Below are positions 37,358 through 49,300 of a stretch of DNA of 64,000 nt, piece after piece. Within the stretch, counting starts at the first letter, position 1. Each line of letters begins with the position of its first letter. The stretch is taken from contig JAVHNS010000015.1 of NCBI GenBank assembly GCA_036872755.1, positions 1,116,001 to 1,180,000 on the forward strand, read 5' to 3'. Both the position numbers and the translations under genes were made by a program. The notes below the pieces were generated by a model that searched no databases, was not told the DNA's origin, and worked only from the letters and a program-made list of their open reading frames with translations. Origin of the DNA: Orbilia blumenaviensis. Its lineage: Eukaryota; Ascomycota; Orbiliomycetes; Orbiliales; Orbiliaceae.

Positions 37358-38833
37358 TTATCGTACATGTGCATCGAAAGCCCTCGAGGTGCTCACATTC
37401 ACCCGAGTCCACCGTTTCCCTGTCCATAATGATATCAAAAACTTGCGTGGCCAATGGACTGTGTACAACATAAAAAAAGGCAGGGGGTCCCAGGCTGAAA
37501 GAACACCGTCTTTCCAGAAAAGGATGTGGCTGACAGCAGAAACAAATTTTTTTAAGAAACCAGAGGGTGTTTCTTGTAGTAATATTAAATTCAGAAATGG
37601 TAGTATAACCAACGAGAAGATATCGTGGCCTATCCAGTACCGCCCTTTGACCAAGGGACCGGGGCCCAATATTTCCGAGTCCTCCGATGATTCGGAATCT
37701 TCAAAGATACTCATATATGCATCCCCCAACTCTTTGAGCTGGTCTTGAAACATCACAATAGCCGTATGTGTTCTAGGGTTACATTCTATTGGATAAAGAG
37801 TGATTTGATCCTTCTGATAATTAGAATAGTCGACGCCTGGAAGTTGGAGGGGTACGATGAAATCGAATGATAGTTGAGCGGGCTGGTTTCCTGGTAAGGA
37901 GGTAGCAAATTTTTCCGTGAACTCGAGCATAGCTTGGGAAAGTCCGCTTTGAAGTGGTAGTGGTTTGTAATGCATTGTCAGCTCCGAAGACTGACAAGCT
38001 GCGAAGGCCCTGACTTTTCCGTGGGTTATGACTGCATGGGTAGTGAATTCCTGCCCTTCTACGTACTGTTGCAGAATAAACGGATTATTTTCGGATATCG
38101 GAATGTTTTCGAGAGCGGCTCGGGTCGATGTGTTTTCAGCTAGCGGTAGCAGAGGTATGCGACTGCGGGAAGTATCATCCAACGCTATGCACTTGAGTAT
38201 ATATTTTTTCCCACTCCCCATACTGCTCTCCAAAAATTTCAGCATCTCCTCCTTATTCGAGAACTCATAAGTCTCAGGAACTGTAAGCCCAAGCTCTCGA
38301 GCTTTTGCGATGAATGAATTTTTTTTGTCCAGGAGTTCGCATGTTTCAGTGTTTAGCTGGAACATGCGACAACCCAAAGATTTCTGTAACTCCTCGGCGG
38401 CTTTAACATCTTCTAATGTTGTTTGGACTCCACAAACTGGGACTAAAAGATCCACGCTCTCTCTTTTAATGATATCGGCCAAGGTTGTTACGTAGGCGGG
38501 GTCTGTGGGGCTTGGTATAGTGTAGTATTTTGAGACCGAGTTGGAGCATTCATATGCGTAACGAGGCGAGCCTTCAGCTGCGATTACTCGATGCCCAGCT
38601 TCATGGAATGCCCGGCAGAGTGTTAGGCTTTTTGTCATACGTTCGGGACAGGTGATGAGAACGGTCCGTCGGGAAGTCAATGTTGGTAATTTGGCCTTGC
38701 GACTCCATAACTTTCCAAGGCCGTAGGCGAGAGTGGATACGAGCAGGACGACTGGAGAGAATAATATGCATAAAAAGAGCAATGACACATTATTGAAGAC
38801 ATGCCTCGGGTACGAGATGACTGCTTTTGCCAT
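37358..38833 (-). CDS. mysC: ATP-grasp ligase of mycosporine biosynthesis (MysC-like), membrane-anchored
   Basis: Single exon, 491 aa. An N-terminal TM segment (about 15-38) leads to a Rossmann-like pre-domain (RRTVLITCPERMTKSL, then HRVIAAEGSPRYAYECS). An ATP-grasp core follows: YILKC (K214), ILQQYVEGQEF and the Mg-binding YPIECNPRTHTA (E350, N352). The C-terminal tail, rich in Trp and Phe (SAWDPLPFF), is typical of fungal members. MysC-type enzymes activate 4-deoxygadusol and add an amino acid (glycine in cyanobacteria) to give a mycosporine. Fungal homologues are often mis-named carbamoyl-phosphate synthase-like. The assignment is strengthened by the O-methyltransferase and DDG synthase genes next to it. 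The amino acid used cannot be read from the sequence. The gene symbol follows the cyanobacterial naming. Confidence 0.85.
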   Translation of the reverse strand: MAKAVISYPRHVFNNVSLLFLCILFSPVVLLVSTLAYGLGKLWSRKAKLPTLTSRRTVLITCPERMTKSLTLCRAFHEAGHRVIAAEGSPRYAYECSNSVSKYYTIPSPTDPAYVTTLADIIKRESVDLLVPVCGVQTTLEDVKAAEELQKSLGCRMFQLNTETCELLDKKNSFIAKARELGLTVPETYEFSNKEEMLKFLESSMGSGKKYILKCIALDDTSRSRIPLLPLAENTSTRAALENIPISENNPFILQQYVEGQEFTTHAVITHGKVRAFAACQSSELTMHYKPLPLQSGLSQAMLEFTEKFATSLPGNQPAQLSFDFIVPLQLPGVDYSNYQKDQITLYPIECNPRTHTAIVMFQDQLKELGDAYMSIFEDSESSEDSEILGPGPLVKGRYWIGHDIFSLVILPFLNLILLQETPSGFLKKFVSAVSHILFWKDGVLSAWDPLPFFMLYTVHWPRKFLISLWTGKRWTRVNVSTSRAFDAHVR

Positions 38834-39803
38834 CGTAGGTTGTAGTTTCGTAGGGTAGGATGGGTGGGCCTTTGTCTAGAGATTTGTGAGAATGCGTCTG
38901 TCGGATGGTGCTCAGGCTGCAATGTAATACCTGCCAGATATCCAAACTATTGTTCTACTGAAAATATCATGTCTAAAGGGGGATTATGGCTAGTACAGAT
39001 CGATACCTACTCAAAACTTATATTCTGCATGTATTAGAAAACTGCTTCCACGATTTTAAAAATTTGATGTTGTGGCAGGCTCACTGATGTCATGCAAGGG
39101 CGGCCCCTCTTCGGGAAGTCACGTAACACGTAACAACACACACTGGTACACCAGACGGTAGATAGCGTTTACACCGCCTTCCGAAACCAAATACACTATT
39201 ACCTCATCACTACCAATACTTATTAGCATATTTCCACAGATCTAGACCGTAGCTGGTTGATTACAGTATGGATGTTCGTTCGCTTGCTTGGCTAAGGTAG
39301 TGGCTGTCAAGGACCTTAAACGTCCATAGGCTAGTCGGCTGGTTATCATTGAGGGGTTCGAATTCACAGCACCGCCACGATATAACGATATATACATAAA
39401 ACTATACAAAGAGCTTCCAACTATTAACGATCAGAGTCTACTCCTACTAAATTGAAGTTATTTGATATACTAATCCGGGTGTATATTCAGGTAGTTGGCT
39501 GCGTTGCTACCTATGCCTTGTCTGGTTTGTAACCTGTGCGCATGTACTATGTATACTATAACAAAAAATAATTATTGCTAAGCAATAGAGTGGGGGTTTG
39601 TTAATTATCAATCCCCGTTCGGGTAGCACAATAGTAATACAGCTGGTTGCAAAGCTGGGGACATTCGAATAAATTTTATTCTGTAATGCTGTAATGCTGT
39701 GGGGTAAGACCCCATCTGCAAATACAGTTAACTAATTATCTACTTCTTATCCGAGTACCAGCCAGTGATACGGCTAATTTCGACTCCATCCTTATTAAAA
39801 TTT
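38834..39803. other. intergenic region between mysC-like and O-methyltransferase genes
   Basis: About 970 nt, AT-rich, holding the mysC-like promoter and the O-methyltransferase 3' end. A short direct repeat (TAATGCTG twice) lies near 39685-39700. No gene seen. Confidence 0.4.
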
Positions 39804-40793
39804 TTAATTAGCTCGATCTACATCTTGCGTTTGAGGTGGGGCTCTTACTGTTTCTCCTGTTGGTTCGAAACTTTCGACTAGATTACTCTCGTATACCAGA
39901 TCCCATCGCCCATTAGCTCTTTCAAGCTCATTTTCCTCCGCGCTTCGAACCCGCTGTCTTTTTTCCTCACATGAACTACGGACGTATTCAAGATAAGGAG
40001 GATTCCCTGGGTAAATCACATTGTCCGCTACAATGACGGAGCCAGGCACGACCAGACGCAATGTTTCACAAAGCCGGAGATCAGGGGCGTATGACTACAA
40101 AGGCAGATATTTAGCCACCAGATAGGATATCTTATGGGGTTAAAGTAGAATTCGTGCTCACAGGTTTGTGGTGGTCTAAGAAGAGGATGTCGATTTTCTC
40201 GATGTTAAAGGTAGTTTGGAGACGACGAAGGCTATCGGAAGAGTCTCCTACCACAACCTGTTGGCAAGTCAGCATACAAGGGGATTACCAACATGATTAA
40301 GAATTCCAATTTTCACTGCTTTTGACATACTCTGATTATATCGCCCAATCCAGCTAAATTCGCCATGGCTTCAATTATCTTCCCAAAAGTCGCATTTCTT
40401 TCCAAGGAATAATATCGCACTGCACGGCCCCCCGAATGCCTTTTCATTTCAGCAGCAAAGGCAATGGCTGAATAACCGCAATACCCCCCCAATTCCACCA
40501 TCGTCGTTGGTTGTTCATTAGCGATAACATCACGAACGATTTTACCCTTTTCGACCCCAATATTCATAAGGTACTTTCTCGTTCGTCCGAATTCGTCAAT
40601 TGCTTCTAGTACTGCATCTGGTTTTCCTTGCAGATTTGGCTTGCTCTGTACGAATTCTAAGCATTCTTCTTCTCTGCCATCATCATACTAATACACCACC
40701 ATTAGCGAACGTCTGTTGCAGTATACGTTTTATTACATTCTAACTTACGAAGGTACCCTCGTCCTTGGCGACATATTTTCCTGATCCCGCCAT
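39804..40793 (-). CDS. mysB: COMT-type O-methyltransferase of mycosporine biosynthesis (MysB-like)
   Basis: Four exons on the minus strand: 40793-40749, 40687-40331, 40257-40162 and 40094-39804, giving 262 aa; every intron is phase 0. It belongs to the catechol-O-methyltransferase family. The SAM site is VELGGYCGYSAI (about 79-90), and SLERN follows. The catalytic and Mg-binding set matches COMT: Asp162 and Lys165 in LDHHKP, Asp190 and Asn191 in IVADNVIYPG. In mycosporine pathways this enzyme methylates 2-demethyl-4-deoxygadusol to 4-deoxygadusol. In many fungi and dinoflagellates it is fused to the DDG synthase; here it is a separate, divergently transcribed gene. The symbol reflects pathway role rather than proven orthology. 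Confidence 0.82.
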
Positions 40794-42030
40794 CACAAGT
40801 TCTCTGAGTGCACTTAGGAGTGGTAGATATCCTAGAACTAATTACTCCTAAGAATTTATAAATTCTGCGAAATTTCGTTCTTCAATCCGCACTTTACACT
40901 TCTAAATATCGGCATGGGATCTATATATTGGACGGTGATATTAGGCTGGTTTAAATGCTTTTAGTTAAGCGGCATCGAATACGAAGTGGAGATGTCACAA
41001 CGTGGTGGCCTAGGTGTAAACTCAATGGCGGAATCGATATAGTGGAAATGCGAGTTAAATTCCATCCCGCCGATCCACGCACGAGCTCCTCGCGGCTCGG
41101 GCGGTTTTGCTTGTGCCAGCTTCCAAACTTAAGCTTATATGGCCGTTTCTGTCTCATCTACGATCTACGATGTCTAGATCTCGCGTTAACCGTTTGCCGT
41201 TGCATGCAATTGCATGAAATCCGTAAACTGGAGTTCCGATCGAACCCGAAACGGCTCGGATAGGCCCGAGAATACGAGAAACGAGACTAAACCGGCCGCC
41301 GACAGATGGAATGTAATGGGAGTCATGTACCTTGTAGATCTGAGACAATACAACCAGGATATCCTAGCGTCGATGCAGGCTCGGGACGAATGGGCCAGTT
41401 TCCCGATATGTGAACCTGACCTCGTTTGCAACACCAACATGCAACACTAACGGGTATAATACATTACATATATTAAATTCTACAAGCATGCCGCAGACGA
41501 TGCCGCTCCGGCCACTTCTTTCCCCTTGGAATACTTTGTAGAAAAATCATAACGTCATATACTTTCTGATTAGTCAGTTGAAGGGAAGATCAGAGCCTAA
41601 ACCAGCAGAACTGAGGGGTTTTTAATCTGCAGATGCGTGATTCGGTCTCTATATCTCGAGATTTTTTTCGTAAAACACCATTCTTAAGGGTGTTCCGGAT
41701 ATGCAGACACGGGTCTTTTGTAACCGCGTACAAGCCGCGAACCGTGCCTAGTACGCGTTTTGTGGGGTCATGTAGGAAATCGAATGAACTTCTATCCGGA
41801 CGGGAAGTAGTCGTTATGTATAGACGTCTATTGATGAAGTGCGCACGAGTAGCGGTCCAGAAGTCTATAAATACTGCGTGATACCAGCGTTACTAATCGC
41901 TTGAGCAACTTGAAGCATTCCGTAGTGTCGCATTTCCTGCAGTTCATAATTGCCATCTTTAATTGTTTTTACCATATCTACCATATTTTAAAAGTACCAG
42001 GTACTTAGCCTATCATTTCTCTTTGAAAAA
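40794..42030. promoter_or_regulatory. shared divergent promoter of mysB-like and mysA-like genes
   Basis: 1.24 kb between the divergent starts. No gene inside. A perfect 14-bp palindrome CATGCAATTGCATG lies at 41203-41216, and a GATCTACGATG cluster lies just before it (about 41160-41172). Joint control of both genes from this region is inferred from layout, not shown. Confidence 0.5.
41203..41216. promoter_or_regulatory. 14-bp palindrome in the mycosporine divergent promoter
   Basis: CATGCAATTGCATG is a perfect dyad about 410 nt from the mysB-like start and 815 nt from the mysA-like start. It is a candidate binding site for a dimeric regulator, but palindromes of this length also occur by chance. 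Confidence 0.3.
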
Positions 42031-43602
42031 ATGGCAGATATGACAGCAACCGTGACGGAAACTGCCGAGGGTTTCCACGTTGAAGGCTACGAGAAGATCA
42101 CGGTGCGTATAGCTTTAGTTTGATGCCTCTCAATGGATGTATTAAACTAATTTTAAAATTCTTCAGTACGACTTCACATTTCTAGATGGAGTTTTTGAGC
42201 CTAGAAACCCCCAATTGGCCAACTGCTACAAACAATGGGGTCGATGCCTTGCCGTTTCGGATCAGAATATCGCAGGACTTTACGGTGACGCACTTCGACG
42301 ATACATGGCCCATCACAACATCAAACTAGAGCTGTTCCCGATCAAGATTGGCGAGCAGGCGAAGACTATGGCCACCGCCCTCTCCATTGTTGATAAGATG
42401 ATCGATTTTGGAATTATCCGCAAGGAGCCGGTTCTCGTTATTGGCGGGGTAGGAATTTTACATTGTTCTTTGGGGTTTGAAAGTAGGCTTATGGTTCAAT
42501 TTACTAGGGTCTCACAACTGATGTGGCGGGGTTTGCGTGTGCTATGCACCGTCGCTCCACAAATTTTATACGAATTCCTACAACTTTGATAGGACTCATC
42601 GATGCTAGCGTCTCTATCAAGATGGGGTGCAACTACGGGAAACACAAAAATGTAGGTTTCCCCTCAAGGATAGCACTCGACTCAGCAGAGTAACTTTTGG
42701 CTAACATGTACGAAGAAACTGGGTGCTTACCACGCCCCAATCCATACCTTCCTCGACTTCACATTCTTGAAAACACTACCTAAATCCCAAGTCCGCAATG
42801 GATTCGCGGAGTTGATCAAAATCACCACCTGCGCGGACTTGCGTTCGTTCGACCTTCTCGATAAATACTGCGAGGGGCTTATCGATACAAGCTTTGGCCG
42901 ACAGGAGGGTTCTATGTCTGATATCAAGCAGGCAGCGGACGAGATCAATAAGCGAGGAATCCATGTCATGCTTCAACTTGAAGCGCCGAACCTGAGAGAG
43001 TTGAATCTTTTGAGGGTTATCGCGTTTGGGCATACTGTCAGCCCTACGCTTGAGTTGACACCCGAAACACCGCTAAGGCACGGTCATGTGAGTTCTCTAA
43101 CGATTATGTTATTTTATTCTTTTCGGATTGACTAATAATGGGGTTGATATATTAGGCTATCTCGGTCGATATGGCATACTTCACCACCTTAGCCTGGAAG
43201 CGAGGCTTAGTCTCAGACCGGGACCACAAGCGCGTCTTGAATTTGTTTTCAAGGGCAGGATTAACAATGGATCATGAGCTCTTCGACGACACAGTTCTCA
43301 TGAAGGGTATCAACGCCATCTACGGCGTCAGGGATGGCTACTTACACGCCGCCATCCCCGCACCTCTCGGTTCGTGCACATTTTTGGAAGATGTAACGGA
43401 GCAGGAGTTTAAGGATGCGTTGAGTTTACATAAGGAGATTTGTGGCGGGTACCCCCGTGGCGGTGCTGGGATTGATGCTTATGTTGATGCGAGCGATACT
43501 GGTGTTGTAGAGGTTGATACCAATAAGCTGGTAAATGGGTTGAAGAAGGTTGTTAAGGTCGATGTGCAGAGTGTATCCGCCACGCCTTTGAATGGGTATT
43601 GA
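42031..43602 (+). CDS. mysA: 2-demethyl-4-deoxygadusol synthase (sugar phosphate cyclase, MysA-like)
   Basis: Five exons: 42031-42102, 42167-42448, 42508-42651, 42716-43087 and 43156-43602, giving 438 aa; all introns phase 0. It belongs to the dehydroquinate-synthase superfamily. Visible features are GEQAKTM, the NAD site [42 protein letters not shown], and metal ligands Glu198 (NGFAELIK), His272 ([10 protein letters not shown]) and His288 (RHGHAIS). The GHTxSPTLEL and DVAGFACA signatures match DDG/EEVS-type sedoheptulose-7-phosphate cyclases rather than the shikimate-pathway enzyme, which in fungi is part of the pentafunctional AROM protein. The predicted reaction is sedoheptulose 7-phosphate to 2-demethyl-4-deoxygadusol, the first step to mycosporines. 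One usual Trp (GHTWSP) is Val here. Distinction from EEV synthase rests partly on the neighbouring genes. Confidence 0.9.
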
Positions 43603-46334
43603 AATGCTGGAATTTGGCAATAATGAATCAGATGTTTGGAGTTATTCAGATTTGTCTGAGGACTTGCTTTGCGCACTTGTATCTCCTGCGCCTAGTCCAG
43701 GAGCTAAAAGCTCAGATAAGAGTGTAGGAGATTTAAACACTCTATATATAGATGGAATTGATTCCCGGATGATGGATATGAGCACACGTTCAATGTATCA
43801 CAAAGGCTCGAAGTGAGTAGAATCGAGGAACGAAATCGAGGCTGCCAGCCATTTCCATAAGCATTTGAGCCGCATCTGTGCCCCATGTTACGCTAAACCA
43901 TATTAGGTAAAGCATAATCATCTTTTCCTTATATGGTTAGGCATATCTACAACACACAATATCCAACAGACTGCCACATTTGAGCCGTGTTGTAGACAGC
44001 TTCATATCTACATACCTAGGTGGGAAATAATTGAGATTATGGCCGGAAATAAATATCGCTGCGGCTAAAGAACTACCCTTCAGATAAGCGCGCCGGATTA
44101 GGAGCGAGTTAGCAGATTGCCTTTGAAAATATAGCACGTTCTTGAAGAGTTTGTTCTTCTTGGGCCCGTCCTCTTTGGCCCTGCACAAGGTGGTACCTTA
44201 CTCTCCCATTAATGGCCATTGTTTTGCTGGCATTATGTTCAATTGAGCTCGATGATATTTTTAGGAGTCATCAATCAAGCCCTATAGGAGTGCTGATTGC
44301 CCCCCATTTAAGGTGAAACCGATATATACCGAGGCCTCATACCCAACCAGCCTGAACCTCAGGATGCCCAAGTTACCAAAAACACACACTATCGAATCCT
44401 GACTACCTACAGTATCGTATATCATGGCTAGTTCCGAGCTACTGACTAGAATTCCCGACGAGGCAAGCCATAGAGACAGACAGTGAATGTCTGATACTCC
44501 TACACGAGATGAACTCTGCGTGTAATAATGGACTCGGCCGACTCCCGGACTTCCCAGGTAAGCTGACAAACAGTTGCGGGAGCGCGGTATCGGCAATAAA
44601 GAAAAGCCAGCAGTTATAAAATTCGAAGTGACCTGGAAACTTTGCAGCAGAGTCCTAGTTGTTGGCCAAATACTCGAGCGTTTTGAAGTTGCAAACTCTG
44701 CTGGAACAGTCTTTGCGGTCACACCAACAATACTACTAACCGCACATATGACATATCTTTCGAGTAGCTACTATCAAAGATGTCTCGAACCAACACCTGC
44801 ATGGTGGAAGCCATGGGAGCGTAAAAGAATGCATTAGATATAAGCGGTGGGTGACAGCCTTGATAAAACGGTACTTAGACAATTGTGGTTTAGAGCACGA
44901 ACTAGGCAAGGTCATCGTGCTTATGAGAGACTTTGTGGTATTGAAGAGCCTCAAAGAACAACACAATCGCCTAACGTTATAACACTAGCGGTTAACGGTT
45001 GATGTGCCTGGTCAGCCTTACTGGTCGGTGCAGGTAGCCAAAGATACTGGGCTTCAATTTAGGTTGGGGAGTTAGGATTAAAGATTACCAAATTTAAACC
45101 GTACTACTACATGTCTCGCTGAGGATGAGTAGTTGGTAGCCCACTTTTGAATGCTCAGGGACACGAAACGAGGGGAATTACACATATACTAGATGTACTG
45201 ACACCCGACGACTCGGTGAAATTTATGGGTTGGTATTCCTGTTTATATACATGATATCTCCGAATGCTTCCCGTAAGTTGGCGGGGTGTTCAAGATGGAT
45301 TGGTCAATAAAGAGGTCTCTTTTAGATGGATTTATGCATTTGCAATGATAGAATCGGTGGAAGGCTATACACGCGCGAACACTTCGTATCGGTGGCTTCG
45401 ATTATGGAGGGAAGTGTTAATATAGGATGGGTCCCTAGGCAAAAATAGAAGGGCCATAAAGCTCGAGATATCAGTTGCGTTACTAAATCAAAGAAGTGAA
45501 AGCAGTCCTAAGATACGCCACCTGCATGACAACTACCTCTAGATGTACACTTACCTGTCTGAAGGGCAGCGCTCAAACGTAACCAGCTAAAAAATAGGAA
45601 TAATTTATCAAGAGTGATCTCAGCGACTTTTGAGTTTTCTGCTATCACTATGTCGGTAACGTGCAATTATTGTTTTGAAAGTCCGCATCATAAATAGTTT
45701 TCGTAGCTGAAACGCAGGAATTGCGCGATATGTGGCTCTATATCTCGTGGACCCACTAATCTGCTAGCCGTGAATATCACACCCAACTAGGTCTAGTTAG
45801 TCATTGTGGCTGGTTGACCTAGATTCGAGCCTTGTGTCGCCCGCAGGATATAGCTGCGATGTTCTTCCAGATCATGCAACACTCATGCATGGTTTGTCAA
45901 CTTGCCCACCCGCTTGGGGGCTCTGGGACAATACCGGCTTCTCATTGGAGGAGAACGAAAGTTGTTTCACTTTTTTGCGTTTTTGTTCACTGCGGGAGAT
46001 TACAAGGGTCTGAATTTAGCGAAGCTGGTGCATACTGGTAGTCAACCGCATGGAGACAGGCGTCATGGGTTGGCTCTGGCGGTCGAGTATGCATAGCGAG
46101 TGGATATATAAAGGTGGTGGACTTCCCTCTGTCCATCATCTCCATCTTCAATATTCATCCGGCGAACAACTTCTTCCAACGACATATCTCCTCTATAAAA
46201 CTTTAAAGTGCCTTTCTTAGAAAGCAATACCTCTTTTTTAGTAGTCCGACCTCTAAGCTCCGAATTTCTATAAAACTACCTAGGTGGTTTCTGCAAATCT
46301 CGCAGCCTTCCTCTACCAAGTAGCTGGACCAAGC
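43603..46334. other. 2.7-kb intergenic spacer
   Basis: No supported gene. Open frames at 44282-44722 (-) and 45804-46096 (+) lack domains and homologous signals. TATA-like TCTATAAAAC lies at about 46192-46201, upstream of the Clr5-ankyrin gene. Confidence 0.45.
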
Positions 46335-49300
46335 ATGGCTCTAGTAGTTTCAAAGAAACGTGCACGGCCGTGCCCGGAATTGGACGATTTTAAAGATGAG
46401 ATTATTAGGAGATACCATCTTGGATACTCCCTCGAAAAGCTCGTCAGCACATGTAATGAGGATTTCGGAATCCAGGCAACGTAAGCACATGATTTCTTGA
46501 ATAATGAGGCTATTGATTGACGCTTTTGGTCCTTAATATTTAGAGAAAGCCAGTACAAAGGCCGTCTTTATGGTCCATGGAACTGTCGAAAAAGAATTCG
46601 AGCATACGAATGGGTAGAAATCGACCGACAGATGACCGAACGGGAGAAGAAAGAAACTCAAGTTGTTTTGAAAGGCGGGGCTTGCATCTCACAAAGAGCA
46701 CTCGAACGTGGTAGGAAAAGAAATGCCACATTCACTAAAAGATTGTTCGCAGCTGCGGGAGTCTCCTTTAACAAAGGCGAAAACTTCAACATTGGCCCTC
46801 GAAGTCCGCAAGCAATCGAAATATCTAGTCCCATAAGTCTCAACGACTTCACGATGGATGTATTGAAACGTCGGCCGAAGATCCCATTCTCCATTATATA
46901 CCGTCTACCAATAATGAGGTCCCAAATTGCCCTCAATCGTGCGCTTCAGCATTCTAGTCCCGCGCCCCTTAAACCAAGGACAGCCGTCAGCTTGGCAAAA
47001 TATCACCCCTCACTGCCTCTATTGAAGGTCATACTCTTTCGGCTTTCTAATGATATGTTCGACAAAGACGAAATCTACAAGCTCCTAGATGATGTGGATA
47101 AGTTAAATTATAGGGACGCCCTAAAGCAACTTCTTTCTATCAAAACCGTATCGACGGAGGCTGCGGCTTCTAATATTATTTATCAGCTTTATGAAAGACT
47201 TGACGGGGAGCTAGCGACCCATATTCTAGAAACGTATCCTAAGATACGGTACAGAATGTACGAGATCGCGCAATTTATTCTGGGAGATCTGCATTGCGAC
47301 GCCGAGTTCTCTTATGGCATGGATAGCGTTATATATGGAGTCCAATTTTCGAATGAACATTACCGATATGAAATAAGTGCCGAGATGGAAGAAAGGGGGT
47401 GGGAGTTTGTCAGTAGTTTGCAGTTGATTTGCGCAGATATCGAAAGATTCAACACTCGTCCGGCCGATGTGGATGATGCTAGGACTCTGTTCATTCTTTG
47501 CAAAGAATTAGGGCACGATCTACGGCGGTTTTCCACGCTTTGGGATTCCGAAAGTGTTCCTGCGCTCGATATCGAATGGAGGTGGCGTCCAGGCTATTAC
47601 TGTTACCTTCCACTCCTGACGGCCGATTCCTGCAGTGTGGTACCGTTAGTCAGGGCAGGGTTTAGAAGCGGACACGCCCTCCTAGCCCTCAAGTCCACGA
47701 TAGAGAATGACTACAACCTTTTTCAAGTCTCCCAGGAGGTATTTTATCCGAGCTGGGAGCCGCCAAACGATCTAGGATTGTTGCGATTTACGGTTGACCA
47801 GGCAGGGAATTTCACGGATCGTCGGTTGCGGGAGGTGCTGCGGGATGCTGTGAAAGACCTGATGGTGATGCGCTCGTGCCTGATGGGTCCGGGTGGTGTG
47901 GTTCGGATACAGGAAGGATACCCATGTTTTCCGGAATGTGAACAGATCGTCGAAACCGAAGAGCACCACATCCGTGTGCTCCTGCTCTACATCGGTATGA
48001 TGCGTCCAGAGTTGGTGCCTTCAATATTCGACCACATTCAGCGGCATAATCACGGCCGGGATGATTATGATGTTATTTTGTTATCCCTTCTTCAACACTT
48101 TTTGGTCTTTTCTAAAGATTCCCCGCGTCCTCTCATGCTCGAGTTTCCGACCTGGTTCCTAGGCTGGCCGTCTTTCCATGCGACTCTAAACATATTCGAA
48201 TGGCTTTTGGTATGTGGTGGTGATGACTTACGGGCTTTAGTGCAAAAAAGGGTGTGGCCGTATATTCAGAGGGGAATAATAGCTGCTAATCTTTCAGACT
48301 ATATATGGGGTAAAACTGAAGAGTTCTTTGAGCAGTGGCCCCTACCAGAGCTGTCAGAGCTGCTGCAGGTTTGCGTGAAACACGGATTCGATCTCGAAAG
48401 CCCTGTCGAGGACCCGGATCTACTTGCAGATACCGACCTCTATGACACGCGAGTTCGAAACCCCATGGAAATGCCTGAATATCTGTATCCTTTTAGTGTC
48501 AAAATTGCCCCACAAGGGCAACAGTCGCTTCTCCATATAATTTTCCGCCAGTGGGGCATTTATTCTGGATTGTTCAACGTACTATTGTCGCTTGGAGCCA
48601 GCCATCAGGGCTTACAGGATTCGTTCAGACTCGACGATATCGCCTATTGCGGGGATGAAAATGATCACCAATCAATGGAATGGTCCTTAAATAGAAAATT
48701 CCTAGCTGCTATGCGAAATAAAGATTATGGGGCAATTTCAAGGGAGTGGAAATCGAGGATAATAATGCACAAGAAAGTCCCCGACCAATGGGTCGCGTTA
48801 AATAAAGCTGTACACGGCGTTGTCGCTCTAAATCTTAATGAGGTAGCCGCGGGCCCTGGGTCGGCTGCACGTTCCGCATTTCGAACATACCAGCGGTTTC
48901 CCGGATATCCAGGGCGTAACATAGTTGACCATGGTTGGGATGAGTGGCCAACGATTGAACCGAATTGTGTTGACTTTGTTGATCAGCTCACAGAAAGGCT
49001 TTTCAGTGCGAAACTCAACGGGACCGGTCTGGATATACAGGCGGGGGTCAAATTAATTAAATATATCATGACAACCCCAGCGGAACAGTTTTTCAACCTT
49101 GGAACAAGCGACACGGAACATTTATGCTTAGAAACTGACACCGACAGAGACGGCTTAGATATATTTCGGTCTCATATCCTGGAATATAGTATTGGACACC
49201 TGGAACCGAGACGAATTGGACACCTGGAACATTCGAGAGGAAACCTTCAAGCAATAGAAGATTTGCTGAGAGATCCAAAATGTATTCCAGTGCCTTTACA

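Noticed and set aside
39345..39380. TTCGAAT motif resembling a tRNA T-loop
   Set aside because: No complementary T stem, D arm or acceptor stem around it.
42031..43602. Assignment as shikimate-pathway 3-dehydroquinate synthase
   Set aside because: Fungal DHQS is part of AROM; the signatures and the O-methyltransferase/ATP-grasp neighbours fit DDG synthase.
44282..44722. 146-codon minus-strand frame
   Set aside because: No recognisable domain and no supporting signals; treated as chance.
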